5,803 bases of DNA from the NCBI GenBank assembly GCA_945867445.1, contig CAMBID010000058.1, positions 1-5,803 on the forward strand, read 5' to 3'. This stretch comes from an uncultured Clostridia bacterium (lineage in GTDB: Bacteria > Bacillota > Clostridia > Oscillospirales > Oscillospiraceae). Each line of letters starts with the position of its first letter. Within the stretch, counting starts at the first letter, position 1. Of the stretch, positions 1-4,982 are shown in pieces. The position numbers were made by a program, and so were the translations under genes. The notes under the pieces were generated by a model. That model made no database searches. It was not told the DNA's origin and saw only the letters and a program-made list of their open reading frames with translations.

Positions 1-63
1 GCCCGCCGCGATGGTTAGAACCAGCAGGACAGCCGCCAGCAGGGGCAGGATACGCTTTCGCAC
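1..63 (-). CDS. Start of a secreted or membrane-anchored protein (partial)
   Basis: Only the first 21 codons are in the window; the gene continues past the left edge. The reading is (M)RKRILPLLAAVLLVLTIAAG: a basic n-region (R2, K3, R4) and a hydrophobic stretch from about residue 5 to 20, as in a Sec signal peptide or N-terminal membrane anchor. No cleavage site or lipobox is visible yet, so the mature protein cannot be named. The GTG start at 63 is chosen because AAAGGGGGTG sits upstream at normal spacing. An in-frame GTG at 72 is possible but lies directly against the Shine-Dalgarno sequence. The gene is preceded by a promoter-like block almost identical to the one before the ECF sigma gene at 880-1395, so it is a likely target of that sigma factor (inference). 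Confidence 0.6.
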   Translation of the reverse strand, partial: MRKRILPLLAAVLLVLTIAAG

Positions 64-96
64 GGGATTCACCCCCTTTCGTTGGGTCTCTACTGG

Positions 97-156
97 TAAA
101 ACGACGGCGGGATGGTGAAATTTGCGGCAATTGGAAAAATTTTTCGAAAATTTTCC
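97..156 (-). promoter_or_regulatory. Putative ECF-type promoter P1 before the secreted-protein gene
   Basis: Read on the minus strand, this block has an A/T-tract segment (133-156, nearly palindromic GGAAAA...TTTTCC), then CGCAAATT (119-126), then CCGTCGTTTTA (97-107), about 40 bases before the GTG at 63. The same parts in the same order occur before the ECF sigma gene (1443-1497), with the spacer differing by one base. CGTC is the usual -10 core of Gram-positive ECF promoters, and the A/T segment resembles an UP element. Which bases form the -35 is not settled, since the gap to CAAATT is shorter than the usual 16-17. The 127-base gap 64-190 otherwise holds only the 3' end of the preceding transcript; no clear GC-rich terminator is visible there. 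Confidence 0.5.
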
Positions 157-190
157 TTTTTTGTTGAAGGTCACAAAAAGAAAGGGGCAA

Positions 191-883
191 TTATGGCGTT
201 TTCGCCAACACTATATTTTCAGCAATCCGAAGAATCGTGTCCCGGTCCAGGCGGCTGTTGATCTGGAACATCAGGTTATGCTCCTCATCAAACCAGAAAA
301 GGATGTTGCTGTCATTCTCCGCCGTGGATTCATAATAATCCGCAGGCAGTCCGTTCACGGTGGTGCGCTCGTAAAGTGTATTCTCCGGGGAAAGGCCGGT
401 GACAAGCCCGTCATTCATAAACTGATAGTCAAAGATAAAGCTATGGCCCGTTTCGGGGTCTGCATAGTGGGCTCCATACATCCCAACGTCCGAAAAGTCG
501 TCCTCGGCAACCAGCACATACCCCTCCGGCACCCAGCCGAGACGATAGGCAGGGAAGTCGGCAGGCTCCTCGCTCCCGGTGAAGCGGTAAAGCACGAAGT
601 TCTCCCCGACCTCCCGCAGCCAGGAACGCAAGGTCTCCCGGGCCTGGGCGTCCACGCTGAGGAAGACTCCGCCGGAGAGGAGACAGACCAGGAGGAACGC
701 CGCCGCCCGCCGCAGCGCCGCGTGGAGATACGGATGCTCCGCCCGGCGGCAGAGGGCCCGGAGCTTCCGGCGGAAGGCCGCCGAGGGAACATAGGCGGCC
801 CGGGGGTCAAAATCCGCCTCCAGGCTCTCCACGAAGGCCCGGCAGGAGTCCCGGGCGGCTATGCGCAGCATTTCGTCCGTCAT
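191..883 (-). CDS. Membrane protein with DUF4367-like extracytoplasmic domain, possible ECF anti-sigma factor
   Basis: A 230-residue protein. Residues 1-58 are a basic, helical, presumably cytoplasmic segment. Residues about 59-77 are a single membrane helix (AAFLLVCLLSGGVFLSV). The rest lies outside the membrane. Residues about 112-226 look like a DUF4367 domain, with the characteristic YRLGWVPEGY (113-122) and closing aromatic strands (ILFWFDEEHNLMFQI). Its ATG overlaps the TGA of the upstream ECF sigma gene (ATGA, 880-883) and has its own AAAGGAG site, so the two are co-translated. This layout (short inner N-terminus, one helix, outer sensor-like domain, directly after an ECF gene) fits an anti-sigma or sigma-regulating role. 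No HxxxCxxC zinc motif is present, so if it binds the sigma factor it does so by another fold. The function is inferred from context; DUF4367 itself has no established activity. Confidence 0.75.
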   Translation of the reverse strand: MTDEMLRIAARDSCRAFVESLEADFDPRAAYVPSAAFRRKLRALCRRAEHPYLHAALRRAAAFLLVCLLSGGVFLSVDAQARETLRSWLREVGENFVLYRFTGSEEPADFPAYRLGWVPEGYVLVAEDDFSDVGMYGAHYADPETGHSFIFDYQFMNDGLVTGLSPENTLYERTTVNGLPADYYESTAENDSNILFWFDEEHNLMFQINSRLDRDTILRIAENIVLAKTP

Positions 884-1395
884 CGTGATCTCTCCTTTTC
901 ATAGAGTTCCCGGAGCTGCTCCTTGGCCCGCCGGTGGAGCCGGGTCACGGCGTCGTAGGAGAGGCCCAGCATGGGGCCGATCTCCTTCAGCTCATAGCCC
1001 TGATAGTACTTCAGCCAGAGGAGCTGCCGTTCTACCGCCGGCAGGCGCAGCATGCAGTCCGCCAGAGGGCTTTCCCCCCGGGGCTGCGTCTCGATGCCCT
1101 GCCAGTCCTCCAGCGGCACCGTGGGCCGCCGTTTCCGGCGGCGCAGCTGGTCGATGGCTTTGTTCTCTACGATAGTAACGACGTAGGCCTTGGTTTTTTT
1201 GCACATGGGGTCAGAAATTTTTGAAATATTCTGAGCGATGGCAAGAAACGCCTCATGGACGGCGTCCTCCGCATCCTGGGGCTGCCCCAGCAGCCGGAAC
1301 GCCGTGTGGAACATGAGGCCCTGGTAGGTCTCATAGATCTGAACGAATCTGGACTTGTCCCGGGGAGCTTCGATATCGGCGAGATAGATCAACAT
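880..1395 (-). CDS. ECF-family RNA polymerase sigma factor
   Basis: A 171-residue protein with only sigma regions 2 and 4. Region 2 spans about 17-90 and includes DAEDAVHEAFLAI (41-53), the core-binding helix, and the basic IDQLRRRKRR (81-90). Region 4 spans about 115-165: LPAVERQLLWLKYYQGYELKEIGPMLGLSYDAVTRLHRRAKEQL in outline, with the helix-turn-helix that contacts the -35 at about 136-158. It would direct RNA polymerase to a small regulon, typically in response to envelope or extracytoplasmic signals. ATG at 1395 has GCAAAGGAG upstream. It shares an ATGA overlap with the downstream membrane protein, its likely partner. The upstream region carries a promoter block repeated before the gene at 63, consistent with autoregulation (inference). 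The precise ECF subgroup cannot be assigned by eye. Confidence 0.9.
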   Translation of the reverse strand: MLIYLADIEAPRDKSRFVQIYETYQGLMFHTAFRLLGQPQDAEDAVHEAFLAIAQNISKISDPMCKKTKAYVVTIVENKAIDQLRRRKRRPTVPLEDWQGIETQPRGESPLADCMLRLPAVERQLLWLKYYQGYELKEIGPMLGLSYDAVTRLHRRAKEQLRELYEKERSR

Positions 1396-1407
1396 AAGCG
1401 TCTCCTT

Positions 1408-1422
1408 TGCCCCGCCGGGGCA
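1408..1422 (-). promoter_or_regulatory. GC hairpin directly upstream of the sigma factor ribosome site
   Basis: On the minus strand TGCCCC-GGC-GGGGCA forms a 6-bp stem that ends at the AAAGGAG Shine-Dalgarno sequence of the ECF gene. It could shape ribosome access, or simply reflect GC content. There is no U-tract after it, so it is not a terminator. Confidence 0.3.
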
Positions 1423-1442
1423 GAGGGCGGCAACCCTTCACT

Positions 1443-1497
1443 TATAACGACGGAGCGAAGCAGAATTTGCGCGGGATGGGAAAACTTTTGGAAAACC
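1443..1497 (-). promoter_or_regulatory. Putative autoregulated ECF promoter P2
   Basis: On the minus strand: an A/T-tract segment (1478-1497, GGAAAA and TTTT tracts), then CGCAAATT (1464-1471), then CCGTCGTTATA (1443-1453), about 50 bases before the sigma ATG. The last element matches P1 (97-107) at 10 of 11 positions and the middle element at 8 of 8. CGTC fits an ECF -10. Finding the same block before the sigma gene itself and before a nearby secreted-protein gene is the classic pattern of a self-driven ECF sigma factor (inference). Confidence 0.5.
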
Positions 1498-1604
1498 TTT
1501 TTCAAGCTCAGGATACCACAGTTTGGGAGCCGATGGAAGGGGGCAAAGGGACGCGGCAATCCGCATCTCCCGTCCTTCCCGTACCGGGCGGATGATATCC
1601 GGCC

Positions 1605-1633
1605 TTGCGCCGATCGCCCCGATATGGTATGCT
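1605..1633 (+). promoter_or_regulatory. Candidate extended -10 promoter for dusB
   Basis: TTGCGC (1605-1610), a 17-base spacer, and TATGCT (1628-1633) preceded by TGG, giving an extended -10 (TGnTATGCT). The -35 is weak. If used, transcription would begin at about 1640, at the left edge of the three-hairpin repeat, giving dusB a leader of roughly 260 bases. It is the best plus-strand candidate I found in 1396-1903, but it is only moderate. Confidence 0.35.
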
Positions 1634-1637
1634 GATA

Positions 1638-1714
1638 GGGATTTCAAGGGAAAGCCTTTCCCTTGAAATCCCGTGCGCTCCGCGCACGCGCGGCGTGCAT
1701 CCTGCACGCCGCGC
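1638..1714 (+). repeat. Three-hairpin interspersed repeat, copy A
   Basis: Three back-to-back perfect hairpins with no bases between them. The first is 1638-1672, with 17-base arms (GGGATTTCAAGGGAAAG and its complement) around one base. The second is 1673-1687, GTGCGC-TCC-GCGCAC. The third is 1688-1714, with 12-bp arms (GCGCGGCGTGCA) around TCC. A related copy lies inverted at 4604-4679. The elements share the GGGAT...ATCCC stem, CCGTGCGCTCCGCG and TGCACGCCGCGCC. This suggests a dispersed REP-like or MITE-like palindromic repeat. The flanking 15-20 bases after the third hairpin (CGAAA, CC, GG in order) are also loosely shared, so the unit may be near 95 bases. No transposase gene is present. 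Family identity is unknown to me. Confidence 0.7.
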
Positions 1715-1774
1715 CGCAGCACGAAACCAGGCAAGCGCTTCTTTGCATGAAAGTTTTGCGCATCCTTTCCGGTT

Positions 1775-1879
1775 GCCCCGAAGGGGCGAGGGAATGGCAC
1801 ATTCTATTTTTTTCCATGCTTTTGCATCGCAAAAATACGTTGAAGCCTCGCCGGCGGAGGGAACCTATCCCACCGCCGG
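1775..1879 (+). other. Hairpin-rich leader before dusB
   Basis: Between the repeat and the dusB start there are three more stem-loops. They are GCCCC-GAA-GGGGC (1775-1787), TTTTGC-ATC-GCAAAA (1820-1834), and a longer one at 1851-1879 (CCGGCGG, A·A mismatch, GGGA, 5-base loop, TCCC, CCGCCGG). The last ends about a dozen bases before the AAGGAGG ribosome site at 1891-1897. None is followed by a U-tract, so they are not standard terminators. No known riboswitch or T-box signature (for example the T-box GGTGG element) was recognised. Confidence 0.4.
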
Positions 1880-1903
1880 GGCGTCTAAGCAAGGAGGGAT
1901 TCT

Positions 1904-2875
1904 ATGCGGATCGGCAACGTCACACTGGAAGCGCCCCTGATGCTGGCCCCCATGGCCGGCGTTACCGACGCCGCCTTCCGCCTTCTCTGCCGGGAGGAGG
2001 GCGCTGCCTTCACCTGCACGGAGCTCATCTCCTCCAAGGCCCTGTGCTTCCACGACCGGAAGACCTTTTCCCTGCTGCGCCGCTTCCCGGAGGAGCAGCC
2101 CTCGGCGGTGCAGATTTTCGGCAGCGATCCCGCCTGCATGGCGGAGGCCGCCGCCATCGCCCTGGAAGAGACCGGGGCGCAGGTCATCGACCTGAACATG
2201 GGCTGCCCCATGGGGAAGATCGTGAATAACGGCGACGGCTCCGCCTTAATGCGCAGCCCGGATCTCGCGGGGCGCATCGTGGAGGCGGTGAACGCCGCCG
2301 TTCCCGTTCCGGTGACGGCCAAGATCCGCCGGGGCTGGGACATGGGCAGCTGCAACTGCGTGGAGGTGGCCAAGGTCCTGGAATCCGCCGGGGCCGCCGC
2401 CATCGCCGTCCACGGCCGCACCCGGGCCCAGATGTACTCCGGCCAGGCGGACTGGAACTGCATTCGGGCGGTGAAGGAGGCGGTGGGCATCCCCGTCATT
2501 GCCAACGGCGACATCTTCGAACCCGAGGACGTGCTCCGCATCCTGCGATACACCCGCGCGGACGCCGCCATGATCGGCCGGGGCTGCTTCGGAAACCCCT
2601 GGATCTTCCGCCAGGCCCGGGCGCTGCTGGAGGGTCGGGAAAAGCCGGAGCGGCCTCCTCTCGCCCAGCGCTGTGAGACGGCGCTGCGGCAGATCGAGCT
2701 GGCGGCGGAGCTGCGGGGCGAACGCGTCGCCGTGCTGGAGGGACGCAAGCAGTACTGCTGGTACCTGAAGGGCATCGCCCACTCGGGCTATTACAAGGAG
2801 CAGATCGTCCGCATGAACACCCTTGAGGACGCCCGGGCCGTCACCCGCGGCATCCAGCGGGACCTCACGGACTGA
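1904..2875 (+). CDS. dusB: tRNA-dihydrouridine synthase (DusB type)
   Basis: A 323-residue FMN-dependent TIM-barrel enzyme that reduces a uridine in the tRNA D-loop to dihydrouridine using NADPH; cytoplasmic. Visible motifs in order: LAPMAGVTDAAFR (14-26, FMN site), TELISSKAL (39-47), VQIFGSDP (69-76), DLNMGCPMGKIVNNGDGSAL (96-115) with catalytic Cys101, TAKIRRGWD (138-146), HGRTRAQMYSG (170-180), VIANGDI (198-204), GRGCFGNPW (226-233), and the C-terminal helical tRNA-binding part with RKQYCWYLKG (281-290). The length is normal for the family. ATG at 1904 has AAGGAGG upstream at 6-base spacing. The nearest gene downstream, an ECF sigma factor, starts 47 bases after the stop on the same strand with no terminator between, so they may be co-transcribed. 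Dus assignment is firm; the DusB subtype rests on motif resemblance. Confidence 0.93.
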   Translation: MRIGNVTLEAPLMLAPMAGVTDAAFRLLCREEGAAFTCTELISSKALCFHDRKTFSLLRRFPEEQPSAVQIFGSDPACMAEAAAIALEETGAQVIDLNMGCPMGKIVNNGDGSALMRSPDLAGRIVEAVNAAVPVPVTAKIRRGWDMGSCNCVEVAKVLESAGAAAIAVHGRTRAQMYSGQADWNCIRAVKEAVGIPVIANGDIFEPEDVLRILRYTRADAAMIGRGCFGNPWIFRQARALLEGREKPERPPLAQRCETALRQIELAAELRGERVAVLEGRKQYCWYLKGIAHSGYYKEQIVRMNTLEDARAVTRGIQRDLTD

Positions 2876-2922
2876 TCCCACCGCCCGGAAAGACGCATCA
2901 CTTGACAGAGAGGAGGGGCGGC

Positions 2923-3531
2923 ATGGCAGAAAGCATGGAGGAGGTCTGGCTGGCACAGGCGAAGAGCGGAGACCAGGAGGCCTTCGGCTGCCTGGTCCGG
3001 GCCTATGAGAAGCGGGTCTTCGCCCTGACCCGCCGCCTCTGCGTGGACCCCTCCGACGCGGAGGAGGCCGCCCAGGACGCCTTTCTCGCCGTCTGGCAGG
3101 GCCTGCCCGCCTTCCGGGGGGAGGCCCGCTTTTCCACCTGGCTCTACCGGCTCACCGTCAATGCCTGCACGGATATCCTCCGGCGCAGGCAGCGGCGCTC
3201 CGGCCGGGACGAGCCGCTGGACCGGGCGGAGGCTCTCCCCGACCGGGCCCCCTCCCCCCAGGAGGCGGCGGAGCGCAAAGAGCTCCGCTCCGCCATCGAG
3301 GCAGGCCTCCGGCAGCTGCCGGAGGAGTACCGGACGGCCCTGGTGCTGCGGGAGATCCAGCAGCTCTCCTACGAAGAGATCGCCCAGGCCACGGGGGCGA
3401 AATCGGGCACCATCAAGTCCCGGATCAGCCGGGGGCGGGGCCTGCTGCGAAAATTTTTACAGGAACATGGAAACCTTTCCGATTTCCCTGCGTCTAACCG
3501 GATAGAAGCAGGAAAGGGGGGACGCGGATGA
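2923..3531 (+). CDS. ECF-family RNA polymerase sigma factor (SigW/RpoE-like)
   Basis: A 202-residue two-domain sigma factor. Region 2 is about 21-90: FGCLVRAYEKRVFALTRRL, then DAEEAAQDAFLAVWQGLPAFRGEARFSTWLYRL in outline (45-77), ending in NACTDILRRRQRR (80-92). A linker rich in acidic and proline residues (95-118) precedes region 4 (about 121-178) with LPEEYRTALVLREIQQLSYEEIA and the recognition helix around GTIKSRISRGRGLLRK (162-177). The ATG at 2923 is preferred because AGAGGAGGGG lies 5 bases upstream; an in-frame TTG at 2902 would place this ribosome site inside the coding region. Its TGA overlaps the ATG of the zinc-finger anti-sigma gene (ATGA, 3528-3531). It differs clearly from the other sigma factor at 880-1395. 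The signal it answers to is unknown. Confidence 0.93.
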   Translation: MAESMEEVWLAQAKSGDQEAFGCLVRAYEKRVFALTRRLCVDPSDAEEAAQDAFLAVWQGLPAFRGEARFSTWLYRLTVNACTDILRRRQRRSGRDEPLDRAEALPDRAPSPQEAAERKELRSAIEAGLRQLPEEYRTALVLREIQQLSYEEIAQATGAKSGTIKSRISRGRGLLRKFLQEHGNLSDFPASNRIEAGKGGRG

Positions 3532-4343
3532 CGCCCTGTGAGAAATACTGGGAGGCGCTGAACGCCTTCGTGGACGGGGAGTGCTCTCCGGAGGAGGAAA
3601 ACCGGCTCCGCGCCCATCTCTTGGAATGCGAGGCCTGCCGGGAGGCCCTGGCAGACCTGACGGCCATGCGGGATGGCTTCCCGTCCTGGGAGGAGGAAGC
3701 CGTGCCGGAGGGCTTCGCCGACGGCATCCTCCAAACGGTCGCCGGGACACCGCAGCAACAGCCGAAAAAAGCGAAGAAGAGGGGCCGCAGCGCCGCCTGG
3801 GCGTCTCTTGCCGCATGCCTGGGCCTCATGGTCCTGCTGGGGACGCTCTTCCCCGGAAGCCGCGGCGCCAGCACCGCCAACAACGCCGCTCCTGCCAGCG
3901 GCGCCGCCGTGACCGCCAGCCAGGCTGCAGAGTCCCAGAGCGGCGAGGGCGAAAACGACCGCGCGCCGGAAGGCAGCGACGCATACTCCGGGCAGGCATG
4001 GGAGGACCAGCAAACACTGCTGGCAAAAAGGGACATCCTGGCCCAGGCGGATGCCGACCTCTGCTGGACGCTGACGGAGGATGAGGAGTTGAATCTTCTC
4101 TCCGGCCGCACGGCCGAGATCACGGCGGAGGGCCGGGTCTACACCCTCACCATGGCGGAGCTCACGGAGCTCCAGGCCCGGGCCGCGGAGGCGGACCTTG
4201 CCCTGGACCTCCCGGGGAGCGGCCCGGCCTCCACCGCCGCTGCCAGCGGAAACTCCCTCGATCCAGCGGACCCCTCCCCCGGCGAAAAAAGCCAGGGCGA
4301 GTCCGCCTACCGGGTTCTGGTCCGCCCAGCGGAAGAGCCCTGA
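3528..4343 (+). CDS. Transmembrane zinc-finger (ZAS) anti-sigma factor
   Basis: A 271-residue single-pass membrane protein, translationally coupled to the ECF sigma gene just upstream. Residues 1-50 form a zinc-binding anti-sigma domain: Cys4, His30, Cys34 and Cys37 give Cx25HxxxCxxC, with the usual FVDGECSPEEENRLRAHL. A basic stretch (79-87) precedes the membrane helix at about 89-107 (AAWASLAACLGLMVLLGTL). Residues 110-155 are an Ala/Ser/Gly/acidic low-complexity linker. About 156-225 is a small helical/strand segment (LCWTLTEDEELNLLSG, VYTLTMAELTELQARA), followed by another low-complexity stretch and a YRVLVRP tail. The expected role is to hold the partner sigma factor at the membrane and release it on an outside signal, usually by regulated proteolysis. 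The zinc domain and helix are clear; the outer part matches no family I recognise. Confidence 0.87.
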   Translation: MTPCEKYWEALNAFVDGECSPEEENRLRAHLLECEACREALADLTAMRDGFPSWEEEAVPEGFADGILQTVAGTPQQQPKKAKKRGRSAAWASLAACLGLMVLLGTLFPGSRGASTANNAAPASGAAVTASQAAESQSGEGENDRAPEGSDAYSGQAWEDQQTLLAKRDILAQADADLCWTLTEDEELNLLSGRTAEITAEGRVYTLTMAELTELQARAAEADLALDLPGSGPASTAAASGNSLDPADPSPGEKSQGESAYRVLVRPAEEP

Positions 4344-4371
4344 CCGGTCAGCGGCGAAACCATAATACTCT

Positions 4372-4517
4372 TTCTTGATAAAAATCTTTGATTTTTATCA
4401 AGAAGGCGCCGCTGTCAGCGTCGCCCTTTTGCGGCAGTCTGCCGCAAAAGCCGTCTCATAAGTTCTTGACGCGCCTGCGGCGCTATAAAAAGCTTTTAAA
4501 GCTTTTTATCAAGAACT
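4372..4517 (+). other. Train of perfect stem-loops with alternative pairing
   Basis: Starting 28 bases after the anti-sigma stop, nearly every base can be paired. The elements are: 4372-4404, a perfect 15-bp stem around TTT; 4405-4425, GGCG and CGCTG arms around a short loop; 4426-4450, CTTTTGCGGCA-GTC-TGCCGCAAAAG; and 4461-4517, an outer 9-bp stem (AGTTCTTGA with TCAAGAACT). The last encloses GCGCC-TGC-GGCGC (4471-4483) and ATAAAAAGCTTT-T-AAAGCTTTTTAT (4485-4509). The word TTCTTGATAAAAA occurs at 4372-4384, and its complement TTTTTATCAAGAA occurs twice (4392-4404 and 4503-4515), so the first arm can pair with either. No long ORF or U-tract is present. It could be a 3' UTR structure, a non-coding RNA or a repeat cluster. 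Confidence 0.6.
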
Positions 4518-4532
4518 AGTATAAAACAGCGG

Positions 4533-4561
4533 AAAAGGTCGCTCTATCGGGCGGCCTTTTT
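4533..4561 (+). terminator. Rho-independent terminator of the dusB-sigma-anti-sigma unit
   Basis: AAAA then GGTCGCTC, loop TATC, GGGCGGCC, then TTTTT. The stem is 8 bp with two G·U pairs, extended by A-U pairs into the U-tract. It lies about 190 bases after the anti-sigma stop codon. Because the A-run mirrors the T-run, it may also stop transcription from the other direction. Confidence 0.8.
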
Positions 4562-4603
4562 CATTATCCCGGGATATGGCAGCACGTCCGGTTTTTCGGA
4601 GAC

Positions 4604-4679
4604 GGCGCGGCGTGCATCCCGCGCGCCCCGAGTACGCGGAGCGCACGGGATCTCAAAAAAAGATTTCCTTGAAGATCCC
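4604..4679 (-). repeat. Three-hairpin interspersed repeat, copy B (inverted)
   Basis: Read on the minus strand this matches copy A (1638-1714) in order. The first hairpin, 4647-4679, has GGGATC...GATCCC arms with a bulge and a diverged A/T centre. The second, 4632-4646, has GTGCGC-TCC-GCGTAC, where one base change turns a G-C pair into G·U. The third, 4604-4627, has GGCGCG...CGCGCC. The sequence has drifted while the pairing is kept in this strand's RNA orientation, which suggests the fold matters or the copies arose from a structured element. It lies just after the terminator at 4533-4561, between two plus-strand units. Confidence 0.7.
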
Positions 4680-4823
4680 GCATCAAAGTGTGGAGCCTCC
4701 GTCCCCGCCTGATACTTCAATGGCTGCTGAAAAGCGGCAGATCCGTGCTTTTCGAAACGCCCCCTGTGCAAAGGGGCCCGCGGCACGGGCAAAGGCCGTG
4801 ACTGCAGGATCCTCCCTCAGGGC
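4680..4823. other. Intergenic stretch without a recognised element
   Basis: Only short GC pairings are visible here, such as GCCCC/GGGGC around 4759-4777 and CACGG/CCGTG around 4785-4801. No credible start codon with a ribosome site, tRNA or repeat was found. It separates repeat copy B from the pth promoter. Confidence 0.5.
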
Positions 4824-4853
4824 TTGACATTCTGCGCCCTGACGGGGTATCAT
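4824..4853 (+). promoter_or_regulatory. Sigma-A type promoter for pth-mfd
   Basis: A perfect -35 TTGACA (4824-4829), an 18-base spacer, and -10 TATCAT (4848-4853, 5 of 6 to consensus). The start would fall near 4860, giving pth a leader of about 120 bases. It is the best housekeeping promoter in the window and follows a terminator, so pth-mfd is a separate transcription unit from the anti-sigma gene. Confidence 0.75.
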
Positions 4854-4870
4854 ATCCAAAGATAGAGACA

Positions 4871-4894
4871 GGCGGGGAAGGCAGCTTTCCCGCC
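4871..4894 (+). promoter_or_regulatory. Stem-loop near the 5' end of the pth leader
   Basis: GGCGGGGAA and TTTCCCGCC form a 9-bp stem (one G·U) around a 6-base loop, about 10 bases after the predicted transcription start. Further on, CGTCTTC (4901-4907) can pair with GAAGACG (4934-4940). No U-tract follows either, so attenuation is not evident. The first stem may only stabilise the transcript's 5' end. Confidence 0.4.
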
Positions 4895-4982
4895 CTTGCG
4901 GCGTCTTCGGAAAAGGCTGCCTCCCGCGGCGGGGAAGACGGCACAGGATGCAGAATGTAACGGAACAAAGGGGGAGCGGCAT

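Noticed and set aside
122..904. Plus-strand 260-codon open frame opposite the DUF4367-like gene
   Set aside because: It is antisense to a well-supported gene with a ribosome site and recognisable domain, has no family signature, and its composition is typical of GC-rich shadow frames.
1663..2229. Plus-strand 188-codon open frame starting in the repeat
   Set aside because: It runs through the hairpins and into dusB in another frame, with no credible product.
2902..2922. TTG start extending the second sigma factor by 7 residues
   Set aside because: It would place the strong AGAGGAGGGG ribosome site inside the coding region; the ATG at 2923 is correctly spaced.
2902..2930. TTGACA at 2902-2907 as a -35 element
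   Set aside because: No -10 lies at 16-18 bases, and the position would fall on the ribosome site and start codon.
4372..4404. 15-bp perfect hairpin as the operon terminator
   Set aside because: It is followed by GGCGCC rather than a T-run; the hairpin at 4533-4561 has a proper U-tract.
4466..4525. TTGACG with TATAAA (4484-4489), or TATAAA at 4520-4525, as promoters
   Set aside because: Spacing is 12 bases in the first case, and there is no -35 at the right distance in the second; both AT words are parts of palindromes.
4544..4792. Minus-strand 82-codon frame sharing the peptide EIPCAPRTRG with a frame at 1605-1940
   Set aside because: The shared peptide is a by-product of the inverted DNA repeat; neither frame has a ribosome site or protein-like composition.
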